From: Paenibacillus sp. HW567
GTDB taxonomy: Bacteria > Bacillota > Bacilli > Paenibacillales > Paenibacillaceae
Assembly (NCBI RefSeq): GCF_000374185.1
Contig: NZ_KB910518.1
Span: forward strand, 3,357,687-3,421,686
DNA length: 64,000 bases
Direction of reading: 5' to 3'
In this document: in pieces, positions 9,067 through 17,265 of the stretch
How the letters are laid out: each line of letters starts with the position of its first letter
How positions within the stretch are numbered: position 1 is the stretch's first letter
The notes under the pieces: generated by a model
Databases searched by the model: none
Told to the model about the DNA's origin: nothing
The model's input: the letters and a program-made list of their open reading frames with translations, nothing else
Program-made: the position numbers and the translations under genes

Positions 9067-12000
9067 TTATTCCCCTGAAGGATAGATATCTCCCTCTGGA
9101 ATTGGCCAATTTATCTTTTTACTTTGTCCTGCCTCTAAGCCTCTTGTTAGTTCATTTTGTGCATTTGTGATTACTTTATGGTAGGGGTCATTTTTAATTA
9201 AAATTAGATTATCAAGTGAATTCGTACCACCAGCATCTAGTGGTAACTTATGATGAACTTGCCATCCTTTTGGTACAAAGCCATCCCTCATTCTTGCAAT
9301 ATCAGATTCTGATAAACCTGCTTTACTAAGTTTTTGAATTTTTACGGAATCATTCGCAAATTCCTTTAGGAATTTTTTTCTCACAGTACTATCAAATTCT
9401 CTACGAAGTTGCGCCGTATCCTCCGGAAGTCTTTTAGTGTATACTATTTCTTTTGTTTTCACACCAGGAAGAGTGACTTTTTCTCCCTTCAATGTACCTA
9501 CAAAATCATTACCAACTACTCCCGGTTCTTTAATATTATCAAAATCTATCTTACCGTCTTTACTAGCAACGGCCTTATTATAGACGTCTACTCTTTGGGA
9601 GTCCGTCAAGCCCTTGAGCTTATCCAGTTCATCCTGAGTGCTGATTCCTGCTTTTCTGCCTTCCAGACTGTCGACTTCTTCGATCGTTCCGTCCGCGAGC
9701 AGCACCCAAGGATTAACCTCGCCATACAGACGAATATGTTTCCCCTTGCGCTCCAGCTTAAACTTCTTGAACTTGAACTTCGCAAGAATCCTGCCAAGCA
9801 GGGCTTGGAGTTTCTTGACCCCCTTCATGAATCCTTTTTGCAGGCTCTTGATCACGATTTTGCCATTGCGGATGATCATGCTGCCGCTCTTGGAGGCCAG
9901 TTTGGCTCCGGTTTTCAACAGGCTCTTGATGCCCTTGGCTCCCGCACCTGCGGCGGCCTTTACACCTTTGGCCGTTGCCGCTGCGCCTTTCTTCATGGCT
10001 TGTCCGGTCTTCTTGAGTCCCTTGCCGAGGCCCTTGAAGCCCAGCTCCATCGCCAGCTCAACGAGACCCATCGCCAGTGCTGTTGCCAGCGCGATGGCCG
10101 CCGGTTCGATCAGCTTTTGCCAGCCTTGGCTCAGGTACGTGCCGATATAGCCCGAGGCCTGTGCGAGGGTTTGCGCCACGGATACAATCGCCTGCGCTTC
10201 CATGACGGTCATGACAATATTCATCAGGACCGGAAGAAAAGCCGTGACCGCTCCGCCTGTGAGAATTTCCGCAGCCACAACGCCGACCAGTATCCCTACA
10301 ATGGCGGCCAAGAGCTGTAATCCATGGGCTTTCATCCATTTTATTACATATGTTTTGATCTGGTCAAACACCATTTTGGCATTGTTTGCCCGCAGCGATA
10401 CGCCGTCTGCGATTTTGCCGCCGAGGCTTTGGTTCGCTTTTCCGGTATCAAAATCCGCCATGATGCTATCCATCGTATGCGGGTCGCTGCTGCCCGGAAG
10501 CTGCTTGGTTTCGCCGTCCTTGAGGTTCATGTCCTGGACCAGCTCAGGGTCCATTTCGCCCTCTTCGACCGACTCCATTTCGATGTCGTCTGCGGTAAGC
10601 TTCTCTTCCGGCTGCGGTTCTCCCGCTTCCTGTTCCTGCTCTGCCCCGCCTTCTGCGGCACCTGCGCCTAGCGGCTTCGAAATGTCCACACCGAGCAGAT
10701 ACTCCCACATCTTGCCTTCCAAATGGCTGAAGGACCGCTTCGCTGCCTTGCCGAGCGCTCCGATCCGTTCCATCACATCGAGGAACACAGCGATCAGGAG
10801 GTTGCCTATGGTGGAGATTAGTTTCGTGTAGAAGTTCTGCACAACAGCCAAGGCCTGATCCACTTTGGTAGCCAGGAAGTCCATGACCTGGGTGACTTTC
10901 GTTTTGAGCTTTTGTGCGAGCTGGTTGACGGCTTTCACCGCTTTGTTCACGACGCCGTCTATTTTGCTGCAAATCTTGGCTGCAATGCCCGGGAATTTGG
11001 CGAACACGACCGAGACCAGCTTTTTGAGCAAATTCCCCAGGCCTTGAATCAGGGTGGTGATTAGCTTGCGGCCCAGCTCGATGATGCCCAGCACGGCTTG
11101 CTTCGCCTTTTCAAAAATGAATTTAACCGCTTTTCTCAGACCCTCGAAAATGAAGTTGACCGCTTTCTTGACAACTTCGACCACTGCTTCGAGTTTGTCT
11201 TTCACCCAGCCGAGGAACCCGCCTTTCTTCTCCTCCTTGGCTTTTTCTTCTTCATGTTTTCCGTCGGCCTCTTTTTTGGCTTTGCTATAGGCGGTCGTGG
11301 CTTCTTGTTCGGCTTCGGATTGCCGCTTTTGGGCTTCGCGTTCCTTTTCGGTGCGCACGGTGTTGATTTCGCTTTTCTTCTGCTGGGCTGCGGCTCCGGC
11401 TTGTCCGGCATAGTCGGCTTCGGCGGCATCCAGTTCGCTTTTCCACTCGCCGCGCAGGGCATTCACTTCGGCCTTGGCTCCGGCCTGCTGGCTGAGCTGC
11501 TGCTCTTTGGCTTCAGCTTCGGCCTTCTGGATTTGCGAGTGGCTATCCGCTTTGGAGAGCATGACTTTGCTGTCGAATTTTTCTTTTTCCTTGCTGTATT
11601 CGGCCTGCTTGGCACCGAGCTGCTTGTTCATTTCCGGGGCCAGCGTCTTGTTCAGGCCTGCGGTCATCTCGCCCGGGATGGCGAGGCCCGGCAGCTTTTT
11701 GGCAGAAGGAGCATTGCCGCCTTGCAGCTCTGCGTTTGCCTTCAGGGTCGAGCCATCCGGTTCGGGGAAGATATCATTCTCACCGAACGGGGTGCTGATC
11801 TGGCCCATCTCCGCTTGCTTCGCTGCGCCTACTTGCTGCGTGGCTTCTCGGCTGAAGCCCTCCACTTGGGAAGGATCGGCTTCGCCGGTCATGCTGATGC
11901 CGGGCGGCTGGGCTGCGGCGGAACGGATTTCGCTCATGATGGCTTCGGGGTTTTCCTCTGGGCCGGAGGAGCCGATGTTCATGCGTTCGAGGTTCCCCGG

Positions 12001-13290
12001 AGCTGCAGCTCCCCCGGACCGTTCGCTCTTATAGCTCTCTGGAGCAGCGTGCTTCAGCGGCACCGGCTTTCTCCGGGCTTGCAGCACCTTCCCTTTCAGT
12101 CCGGTCGGTGCGGGAATGACCGGGAGGGACTGCTTCGCCTTTTGCTTCTGCTTCGCAAAAGCTCCTGCGGAAACGTCAACAGCCTGGGCATAGGCATCCC
12201 CCATCTCGGTAGGCTGAACATGGGTGAGCTGATCCAGGATCTGCCCCGGATCTTCGCCGCGGATATTGACCTTCTTGGCCTTGGCCGGGGTTTCCTTGCC
12301 GTCCCCGGCTATGGCGCCGAGAGCAGTTCCCAGTGAAGGCTCCTTTGACGCGGCCTGCTCGGCTTTTCCAGACTTCCCTGAGGCGTCCTTAGCGTCCTTA
12401 CTTCCTTTTCCAGCCATGCCTTCCTTAGCATCCTTGGCATCCTGGGTTTCCTTGCTGCCTTTACTGCTCTTACCACCCTTGCCGCCCTTTGCTTCTTTGC
12501 TGCCCTTTGAGTACTCGCCAGCCTTGCCGTCCTTCTCATACGCTGACTGTACTTCAGCCGACTCCGCCGCTGGTTCGCCCGTAGCTTTAGAATCGACTCC
12601 TGCTTCTTTCTTCTGCTGAGCAGGTACAGGGTTTTCTTCTCTGCCCAGTGCTCCAGTAGCCAATTCCACAGTGCCTTCTACACTGCCAGGCGAAGCTTTC
12701 CCCTTTACAGGGCTTTCCAGCAGATTCTTCTTTAGAAATCCCTTTATTTTCTTGCTTGGCTGCTGCTCAAGAACAGCGCTGCTCTGTTTCACAGCCGCTC
12801 GTTCCACACCCTGGCTCCGCCCCTGCTTCTGGGGCTGCGGCTCACTCGCCTGCCGCTCCACTTTAACCACCGGCGCTTCTTCCACCTGTGCAGGTTGTAA
12901 GGGTTGTTCGGGTTGCACGGGTTCGGGTTGTACAGGTTGAGCGGATTCCACAGCCTGAGCCCCCTGACTCGCACTGGCCTTATCCAGACCTCCCGGTCCC
13001 TTCCCCTCCTGCTTTCCGTCTCCCTCGCTACCCGTCTTTTCCTCTTTCTTACCGTTCTTCTTCAGCTCGGATAACAACTGAACAACGGCGCGATTGCCCA
13101 GGATACGCTGGAGCGCCATCTGATCCTCCCGTGACAGCGAAGCCGGGTTCTTGCGGATACGCCGGATAATTTCCACCGGGTCCGGCTGCCGCGCAGCCGC
13201 TGGCTTCATATACGTCTGCTCATAGCTGTACGGTTTATGATGAACGGAAGTCTGTTCCTTTTCCTTGCTCACCTTTATCTGAGTCTGCAA
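9067..13290 (-). CDS. Giant polymorphic toxin with C-terminal HNH nuclease
   Basis: A 1407-residue protein with a TTG start behind a GAGGAGG site. No Sec or Tat signal is seen. Order: residues 61-69 QRILGNRAV, a motif I know from cargo of extracellular contractile injection systems; about 75-340 low-complexity Lys/Gly/Glu/Pro; about 565-690 coiled coil; about 690-870 amphipathic helices; an acidic linker; hydrophobic helices near 985-1034 and 1064-1083; a basic Lys/Ala/Gly segment; GEVNPWVLLADG near 1191; then a tip from about 1218 to the end. The tip holds an HNH-type signature, His1346-His1347, Asn1361 and His1371 (VHHKLPLDAGGTN...DNL...PYH). The tip is AT-rich whereas the body is GC-rich, as when toxin tips are exchanged. 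A SUKH immunity gene follows. The delivery route is unknown and no sheath, tube or baseplate genes are in the window. Confidence 0.8.
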   Translation of the reverse strand: MQTQIKVSKEKEQTSVHHKPYSYEQTYMKPAAARQPDPVEIIRRIRKNPASLSREDQMALQRILGNRAVVQLLSELKKNGKKEEKTGSEGDGKQEGKGPGGLDKASASQGAQAVESAQPVQPEPVQPEQPLQPAQVEEAPVVKVERQASEPQPQKQGRSQGVERAAVKQSSAVLEQQPSKKIKGFLKKNLLESPVKGKASPGSVEGTVELATGALGREENPVPAQQKKEAGVDSKATGEPAAESAEVQSAYEKDGKAGEYSKGSKEAKGGKGGKSSKGSKETQDAKDAKEGMAGKGSKDAKDASGKSGKAEQAASKEPSLGTALGAIAGDGKETPAKAKKVNIRGEDPGQILDQLTHVQPTEMGDAYAQAVDVSAGAFAKQKQKAKQSLPVIPAPTGLKGKVLQARRKPVPLKHAAPESYKSERSGGAAAPGNLERMNIGSSGPEENPEAIMSEIRSAAAQPPGISMTGEADPSQVEGFSREATQQVGAAKQAEMGQISTPFGENDIFPEPDGSTLKANAELQGGNAPSAKKLPGLAIPGEMTAGLNKTLAPEMNKQLGAKQAEYSKEKEKFDSKVMLSKADSHSQIQKAEAEAKEQQLSQQAGAKAEVNALRGEWKSELDAAEADYAGQAGAAAQQKKSEINTVRTEKEREAQKRQSEAEQEATTAYSKAKKEADGKHEEEKAKEEKKGGFLGWVKDKLEAVVEVVKKAVNFIFEGLRKAVKFIFEKAKQAVLGIIELGRKLITTLIQGLGNLLKKLVSVVFAKFPGIAAKICSKIDGVVNKAVKAVNQLAQKLKTKVTQVMDFLATKVDQALAVVQNFYTKLISTIGNLLIAVFLDVMERIGALGKAAKRSFSHLEGKMWEYLLGVDISKPLGAGAAEGGAEQEQEAGEPQPEEKLTADDIEMESVEEGEMDPELVQDMNLKDGETKQLPGSSDPHTMDSIMADFDTGKANQSLGGKIADGVSLRANNAKMVFDQIKTYVIKWMKAHGLQLLAAIVGILVGVVAAEILTGGAVTAFLPVLMNIVMTVMEAQAIVSVAQTLAQASGYIGTYLSQGWQKLIEPAAIALATALAMGLVELAMELGFKGLGKGLKKTGQAMKKGAAATAKGVKAAAGAGAKGIKSLLKTGAKLASKSGSMIIRNGKIVIKSLQKGFMKGVKKLQALLGRILAKFKFKKFKLERKGKHIRLYGEVNPWVLLADGTIEEVDSLEGRKAGISTQDELDKLKGLTDSQRVDVYNKAVASKDGKIDFDNIKEPGVVGNDFVGTLKGEKVTLPGVKTKEIVYTKRLPEDTAQLRREFDSTVRKKFLKEFANDSVKIQKLSKAGLSESDIARMRDGFVPKGWQVHHKLPLDAGGTNSLDNLILIKNDPYHKVITNAQNELTRGLEAGQSKKINWPIPEGDIYPSGE

Positions 13291-13432
13291 GCGGGGGTTC
13301 CTCCTCTGTAAAAATCAGTCCTATAGAAGATGTAAATTCCATAGCGTTTTTTACAGCCAGATAGGAAAAACAGCCTTTTTATCGGAAAGGTTCACCCAAT
13401 CAGCAGTACACAATCGTTCATCGGACTTCAAC

Positions 13433-13467
13433 ACAAAAAAGCACAAAACAGAGCCGCCAAGGACTCT
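13433..13467 (-). terminator. Possible terminator of the HAD hydrolase gene
   Basis: On the minus strand a short imperfect hairpin (AGAGTCC paired with GGCTCT, one bulged base) is followed by a T-rich tract. It lies between the HAD gene and the toxin gene, so it may insulate the toxin from upstream transcription. The stem is short and the call weak. Confidence 0.4.
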
Positions 13468-13509
13468 ATTCTATACTTTTGCAGCCAATACATTATCCAT
13501 TTATCCGTA

Positions 13510-14310
13510 TCACGACAAACAATACTTAACCAGCGCGTCACGCACCCCGTTGTCGTTGTTAGTGCCAGTAATTACGTTCGCCGCCGCCTTGACCTCAAGC
13601 GGGGAGTTGTCCATGGCAATGCCAAGACCGGCATAGGTGAGCATTGAAATATCATTATAATAATTCCCGATCGCCAAGACCTCCTCCTGAGGGATGCCGA
13701 GCTGCGTGGCCAGGTTCATCAGCGCGTTGCCCTTAGAGGCATCCGGATGCATGAAATCAACGAAAAATTCGCCGCTGCGCAAAATATTATACTGCTGCGA
13801 CCAGGTCGCCCACTCGCGCTGTGCTTCATCCAGAACATCTGACTTAGTAAATACCGTAAACTTAACAACCGGTTCGCGGAAATCCTCCCACGCAGGAAGC
13901 GACGCCGGCATAACCCGGAAATGCTCATACATAAAGAGGGCTTCTTCCGTCAGGTTCTCCACATTATCTACATACATGTCAAAAGCCGTATTGATATCAT
14001 AGTGAATATTACGCTCGCGGCAGTATTCAATATAAGGGTCCAGACCACGCGCATCCAGTCCGTAAATATGCAGTACCTCGCGGTCTTCCACACGTACCGT
14101 TGCTGCTCCATTGTGACCCAGCACATACCCGGACAGCCCCATCTCCTCCATGAACGGAATTGAATTCTGCGGACTGCGGCCCGTGCAAAGTACGATTAGC
14201 CCGCCCTGCCGCGTAACCTCCGCAATTGCCTCCTTGTTCTCGGAGCTGAGCTGGTGATCGTCGTTCAACAGCGTCCCATCCACATCCAGTGCAATCAGCT
14301 TGTATTTCAT
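13510..14310 (-). CDS. Cof-type HAD-IIB phosphatase
   Basis: A 266-residue cytoplasmic phosphatase of the HAD superfamily, type IIB. Motif I is ALDVDGTLL with the nucleophilic aspartate, motif II LCTGRSP, motif III a lysine in DASKGNAL, and motif IV AIGNYYNDISM. The alpha/beta cap lies between motifs II and III. Members dephosphorylate sugar phosphates, FMN or pyridoxal phosphate; the substrate cannot be told here. The gene stands alone, with 120 bases to the pseudouridine synthase upstream. Confidence 0.88.
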   Translation of the reverse strand: MKYKLIALDVDGTLLNDDHQLSSENKEAIAEVTRQGGLIVLCTGRSPQNSIPFMEEMGLSGYVLGHNGAATVRVEDREVLHIYGLDARGLDPYIEYCRERNIHYDINTAFDMYVDNVENLTEEALFMYEHFRVMPASLPAWEDFREPVVKFTVFTKSDVLDEAQREWATWSQQYNILRSGEFFVDFMHPDASKGNALMNLATQLGIPQEEVLAIGNYYNDISMLTYAGLGIAMDNSPLEVKAAANVITGTNNDNGVRDALVKYCLS

Positions 14311-14430
14311 ACTCCACCATCCTTGTCACTCTTTTATCTGTTTGAGCTTAGATCATTTTATACAAAAAACGTAAACTGAGGCTGTTATATTAATCAAAGC
14401 GGTATAAAATCATTTCCCGGACGTACTTTA

Positions 14431-15195
14431 TTAAAGCTCCGTTCCTCCGCCGCCCAGCAGCTTCAGTTCCCCGGCAGTCAGCTCCCGGCAAGCGCCCGGT
14501 GCAAGACTCTCATCCAGCTTAAGACCGCCCATAGCCACACGCTTCAAAAATATTACCTTCTTGCCCACCGCCAAAAACATCCGCTTCACCTGGTGGAATT
14601 TCCCCTCGGTGATGATGAGCGAGATCTGCGAATGGGTCACCGTCCCCCGCTCTCTGCCAAGGATAGTTAGCTGCGCAGGCAGAGTCACATAACCGTCCTC
14701 AAGCTCCACACCGGCCGCAAAAGCAGCCACATCGGCGGCATCGACTTCGCCTTCGACAGTAGCCTCGTAGGTCTTCGGCACATGCTTGCGCGGCGAGAGC
14801 AGCTCATGGGCAAGCTGCCCGTCATTGGTCAGCAGCAATAAGCCCACCGTATCCTTGTCCAGTCTTCCGACCGGAAATGGCTCGAACTGCGCATACTCCG
14901 GCTTCAGCAAGTCAAGCACCGTGCGGTCCCGTTTGTCTTCCGTAGCAGACAGTACGCCCGGAGGCTTGTTCATCATGAGATAGATATATTCACGGTATAG
15001 CACAGGTTCGCCGTTGACTTCTATCCTGTCAAGATAGGGGTCAACATGAAAGCCGCTGTCTTTAACTACAACGCCGTTCACGGTGATCAGCCCCTGCTTG
15101 GCCTGTTTGCGGATATCGCTGCGGGAGCCTATGCCCATGTGCGACAGAATCTTGTCAATCCGTTGTTTTTTTGCAGCATTACCTGATGCGCTCAT
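14431..15195 (-). CDS. RsuA/RluB-type rRNA pseudouridine synthase
   Basis: A 254-residue enzyme that converts uridine in rRNA to pseudouridine. An N-terminal S4 RNA-binding domain (RIDKILSHMGIGSRSDIRK) precedes the catalytic domain, in which PVGRLDKDTVGLLLLTNDG carries the catalytic aspartate. KTYEATVEG and EGKFHQVKRMF are the other family motifs. By pattern it is closest to the small-subunit enzyme RsuA, but RluB-type targets cannot be excluded. It starts three bases after the stop of the second RsmF gene, so two rRNA-modifying enzymes are probably co-expressed. Confidence 0.88.
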   Translation of the reverse strand: MSASGNAAKKQRIDKILSHMGIGSRSDIRKQAKQGLITVNGVVVKDSGFHVDPYLDRIEVNGEPVLYREYIYLMMNKPPGVLSATEDKRDRTVLDLLKPEYAQFEPFPVGRLDKDTVGLLLLTNDGQLAHELLSPRKHVPKTYEATVEGEVDAADVAAFAAGVELEDGYVTLPAQLTILGRERGTVTHSQISLIITEGKFHQVKRMFLAVGKKVIFLKRVAMGGLKLDESLAPGACRELTAGELKLLGGGGTEL

Positions 15196-15198
15196 AGT

Positions 15199-16743
15199 TT
15201 AGGTCCACCTCCAGCCAGCGGGATATTCATTCTTCAGCATGCCGTTCTGCCATTTGGCCCAGCCTGCACTATAGCCGTCAATACAGACCAGAACATACCC
15301 CTTGGCGGAATTCCCCGGTTGTATGGACAGGCGTTCCTCAGGGACAGACAGTGTTTCCCCCTTCAGATAGGAGACTGCCTCACTGCCGGCGCCCGGTAAC
15401 GAGAGACTGCGGATGCTTTCAGCCGGATGCAACGCGGTAGCAAGCGGATGTCCGGGAATAAATCTCCCGCTGCGGACATGTCCCACATACCAGCCCGGGC
15501 GGATGGTCTTCAGACCGTCCAGCGCCGCCTTGGGCAGCGGGGAGATATACAAATGATCCCCGAACAGCACCGGATATCCTGCTGGCTGCCAGCCGAGCTG
15601 GTCTTTGGCGAATTCACTATACGCCGCAATTGCAGCGTCTTCTCCTCCTGCTCCTGGAAGCTGGCGGCCTTGGGCTCCCCCGCCGGATTTGCCGGCAGAT
15701 CGGCTGCCTTTGCCGCCGCGCCCGCCTTCTGCCCGCACAGGATGTGACCTCGAAGCAGCTTTGGCGGATTTGCTCCGTGAGGAAGCAGCCAGCGCTTGTT
15801 CCTGACCAGCCTGCTCTAGTCTTTCTGCAGGCTCCCCGTCAGAGCTGCCGCTGCCCTCATGGCGGAGCACCGCCATAAAATGGCCTTCGCCTTTGACCTT
15901 ATGCGGCCACAGCCGGGCGGCACCCGGAAGCCCGCCAAGTCCAAGTGCGAAGGAACCGGTGCCGCCCACGGAAACAAGCGAAAACTCCGGATGCTTGTCC
16001 AGGACCCCGCCGATAATTCCTTCATTCTCCTCGGTAGCAAAGGTACAGGTCGAATACACCACAGTACCGCCCGGTTTGAGCGCCGCTACAGCCGACTCCA
16101 GAATCTCACGCTGCATAGCGGCATATTTCAGCGGCGTTTCCGGCTCCCACTGCTTCACCATGTCCTCATCCTTGCGGAACATGCCTTCACCTGAGCAAGG
16201 CGCGTCGATCAGGATACGGTCAAAAAATCCGGGAAAAGCTGCCGCAATCCGCCCGGGGTTCTCATTGAGCACAATTCCGTTGCGTACGCCGTACAGCTCC
16301 AGATTTTTGGCCAGAGCTTTGGTCCGCTCCGGGTGAAGATCGTTGCTGACCAGAAGGCCCTTCCCCTGCAGCTTGGCCGCAATCTGTGTCGACTTGCCGC
16401 CCGGAGCCGCACATAGATCCAGCACGCGGTCGCCTGGCTGCACGTCCAGCAGTTCCACCGGAGCCATCGCGCTAGGCTCCTGAATATAATACAGTCCGGC
16501 ATGGTAGTAAGGATGTTTGCCGGGTCTTGCCCCCTCTTCTGTATAGAACCCTGACGGGCACCAGGGAATAGGTGCAAGTGTAAAAGGGGAGAGAGCCAGC
16601 AGCTCCTCCACCGAAATTTTTAGCAGGTTGGCGCGAATTCCTCCATAGGGAGTTTCCTTATATGAATCCGCAAATTGCTCATACTCCGTTCCCAGCATTT
16701 CTTTCATGCGCTGCATGAAAGAGCCGGGCAGTTGTGCCGCCAT
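15199..16743 (-). CDS. RsmF/NSUN-type rRNA (cytosine-C5) methyltransferase, copy 2
   Basis: A 514-residue paralogue of the gene at 6891-8285. It has the same motifs: VLDLCAAPGGKSTQ, DAPCSGEGMFRK and YSTCTF with both family cysteines, and nearly the same WCPSGFYTEEGARPGKHP stretch near residue 80. Compared with copy 1, a low-complexity Gly/Ser/Ala/Arg insert of about 60 residues separates the catalytic core from the C-terminal RNA-binding domain. The ATG at 16743 is preceded by TTGGAGGAC; a TTG five codons upstream overlaps that site and is rejected. It lies immediately upstream of the pseudouridine synthase. The two copies probably modify different positions, as RsmF family expansions often do. 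Confidence 0.88.
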   Translation of the reverse strand: MAAQLPGSFMQRMKEMLGTEYEQFADSYKETPYGGIRANLLKISVEELLALSPFTLAPIPWCPSGFYTEEGARPGKHPYYHAGLYYIQEPSAMAPVELLDVQPGDRVLDLCAAPGGKSTQIAAKLQGKGLLVSNDLHPERTKALAKNLELYGVRNGIVLNENPGRIAAAFPGFFDRILIDAPCSGEGMFRKDEDMVKQWEPETPLKYAAMQREILESAVAALKPGGTVVYSTCTFATEENEGIIGGVLDKHPEFSLVSVGGTGSFALGLGGLPGAARLWPHKVKGEGHFMAVLRHEGSGSSDGEPAERLEQAGQEQALAASSRSKSAKAASRSHPVRAEGGRGGKGSRSAGKSGGGAQGRQLPGAGGEDAAIAAYSEFAKDQLGWQPAGYPVLFGDHLYISPLPKAALDGLKTIRPGWYVGHVRSGRFIPGHPLATALHPAESIRSLSLPGAGSEAVSYLKGETLSVPEERLSIQPGNSAKGYVLVCIDGYSAGWAKWQNGMLKNEYPAGWRWT

Positions 16744-16800
16744 GATTCCGTCCTCCAATAATCAAGGAACACCCCTGAGGGTGCTCCTGTGGTAGCCTTG

Positions 16801-17265
16801 CTATTCATTACCTTGCTTGCGGCGGGATGCTGCCGGTCTCTGCGGACCGCGGCGCTGCGGATTACTGGGTGTGATCTCCAGCGCTGCAGCAGCAACCGCC
16901 TCGGCCAGACCCGGGTCCAGGGGCACAATCGTCAGGTCAAAATAATCGAACGGCTGCTCTGCATAGTTCTCCAGCCTCCGTGCATACTCCTGAGCCTCTC
17001 TTGCCAGCCTGGCAAGATCAATGCCAAGCGTCTCTGCGGGATAACGCTGCAGCACTTCATGCGCCCGGTTCAGCATGATTCTGCCGCCGCGCACATTGTG
17101 ATTGCGGAAGTGATACAACCCTACCGCTACTTGCAGCAGCGCTTTGTAGAGCGGATCGCGATCCTTTGCCAGCCACAGCTCTTCGAGCACCTCATGGCAT
17201 TCAAAATAATCCCTGTCCCGGTTGAAGTAGACCAGGTAAGCCAGGTACAACGGTTCATAGGCCAT
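16801..17265 (-). CDS. DUF309 protein
   Basis: A 154-residue all-helical cytoplasmic protein. The DUF309 signature is clear: YFNRDRDYFECHEVLEELW near the N-terminus, followed by KALLQVAVGLYHFRNHN and GGRIML. Family members bind no known ligand, although the conserved Asp/Glu/His residues suggest a metal or small-molecule site. The ATG at 17265 lies inside the last codons of the alarmone synthetase gene and overlaps its stop by 11 bases, so it is translationally coupled. An imperfect hairpin at 16765-16790 follows the stop but lacks a good T tract. Confidence 0.82.
   Translation of the reverse strand: MAYEPLYLAYLVYFNRDRDYFECHEVLEELWLAKDRDPLYKALLQVAVGLYHFRNHNVRGGRIMLNRAHEVLQRYPAETLGIDLARLAREAQEYARRLENYAEQPFDYFDLTIVPLDPGLAEAVAAAALEITPSNPQRRGPQRPAASRRKQGNE

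Noticed and set aside
11098..12336. Plus-strand frame of 412 codons opposite the toxin gene
   Set aside because: It mirrors the Lys/Glu/Ala-rich coiled coil as Phe/Leu/Gly repeats, has no ribosome site and is a codon-bias shadow.
12300..13050. Lys/Gly/Ser-rich and Pro/Gln/Val-rich stretches of the toxin as tandem DNA repeats
   Set aside because: The protein is low in complexity but the DNA does not show a constant repeat unit.
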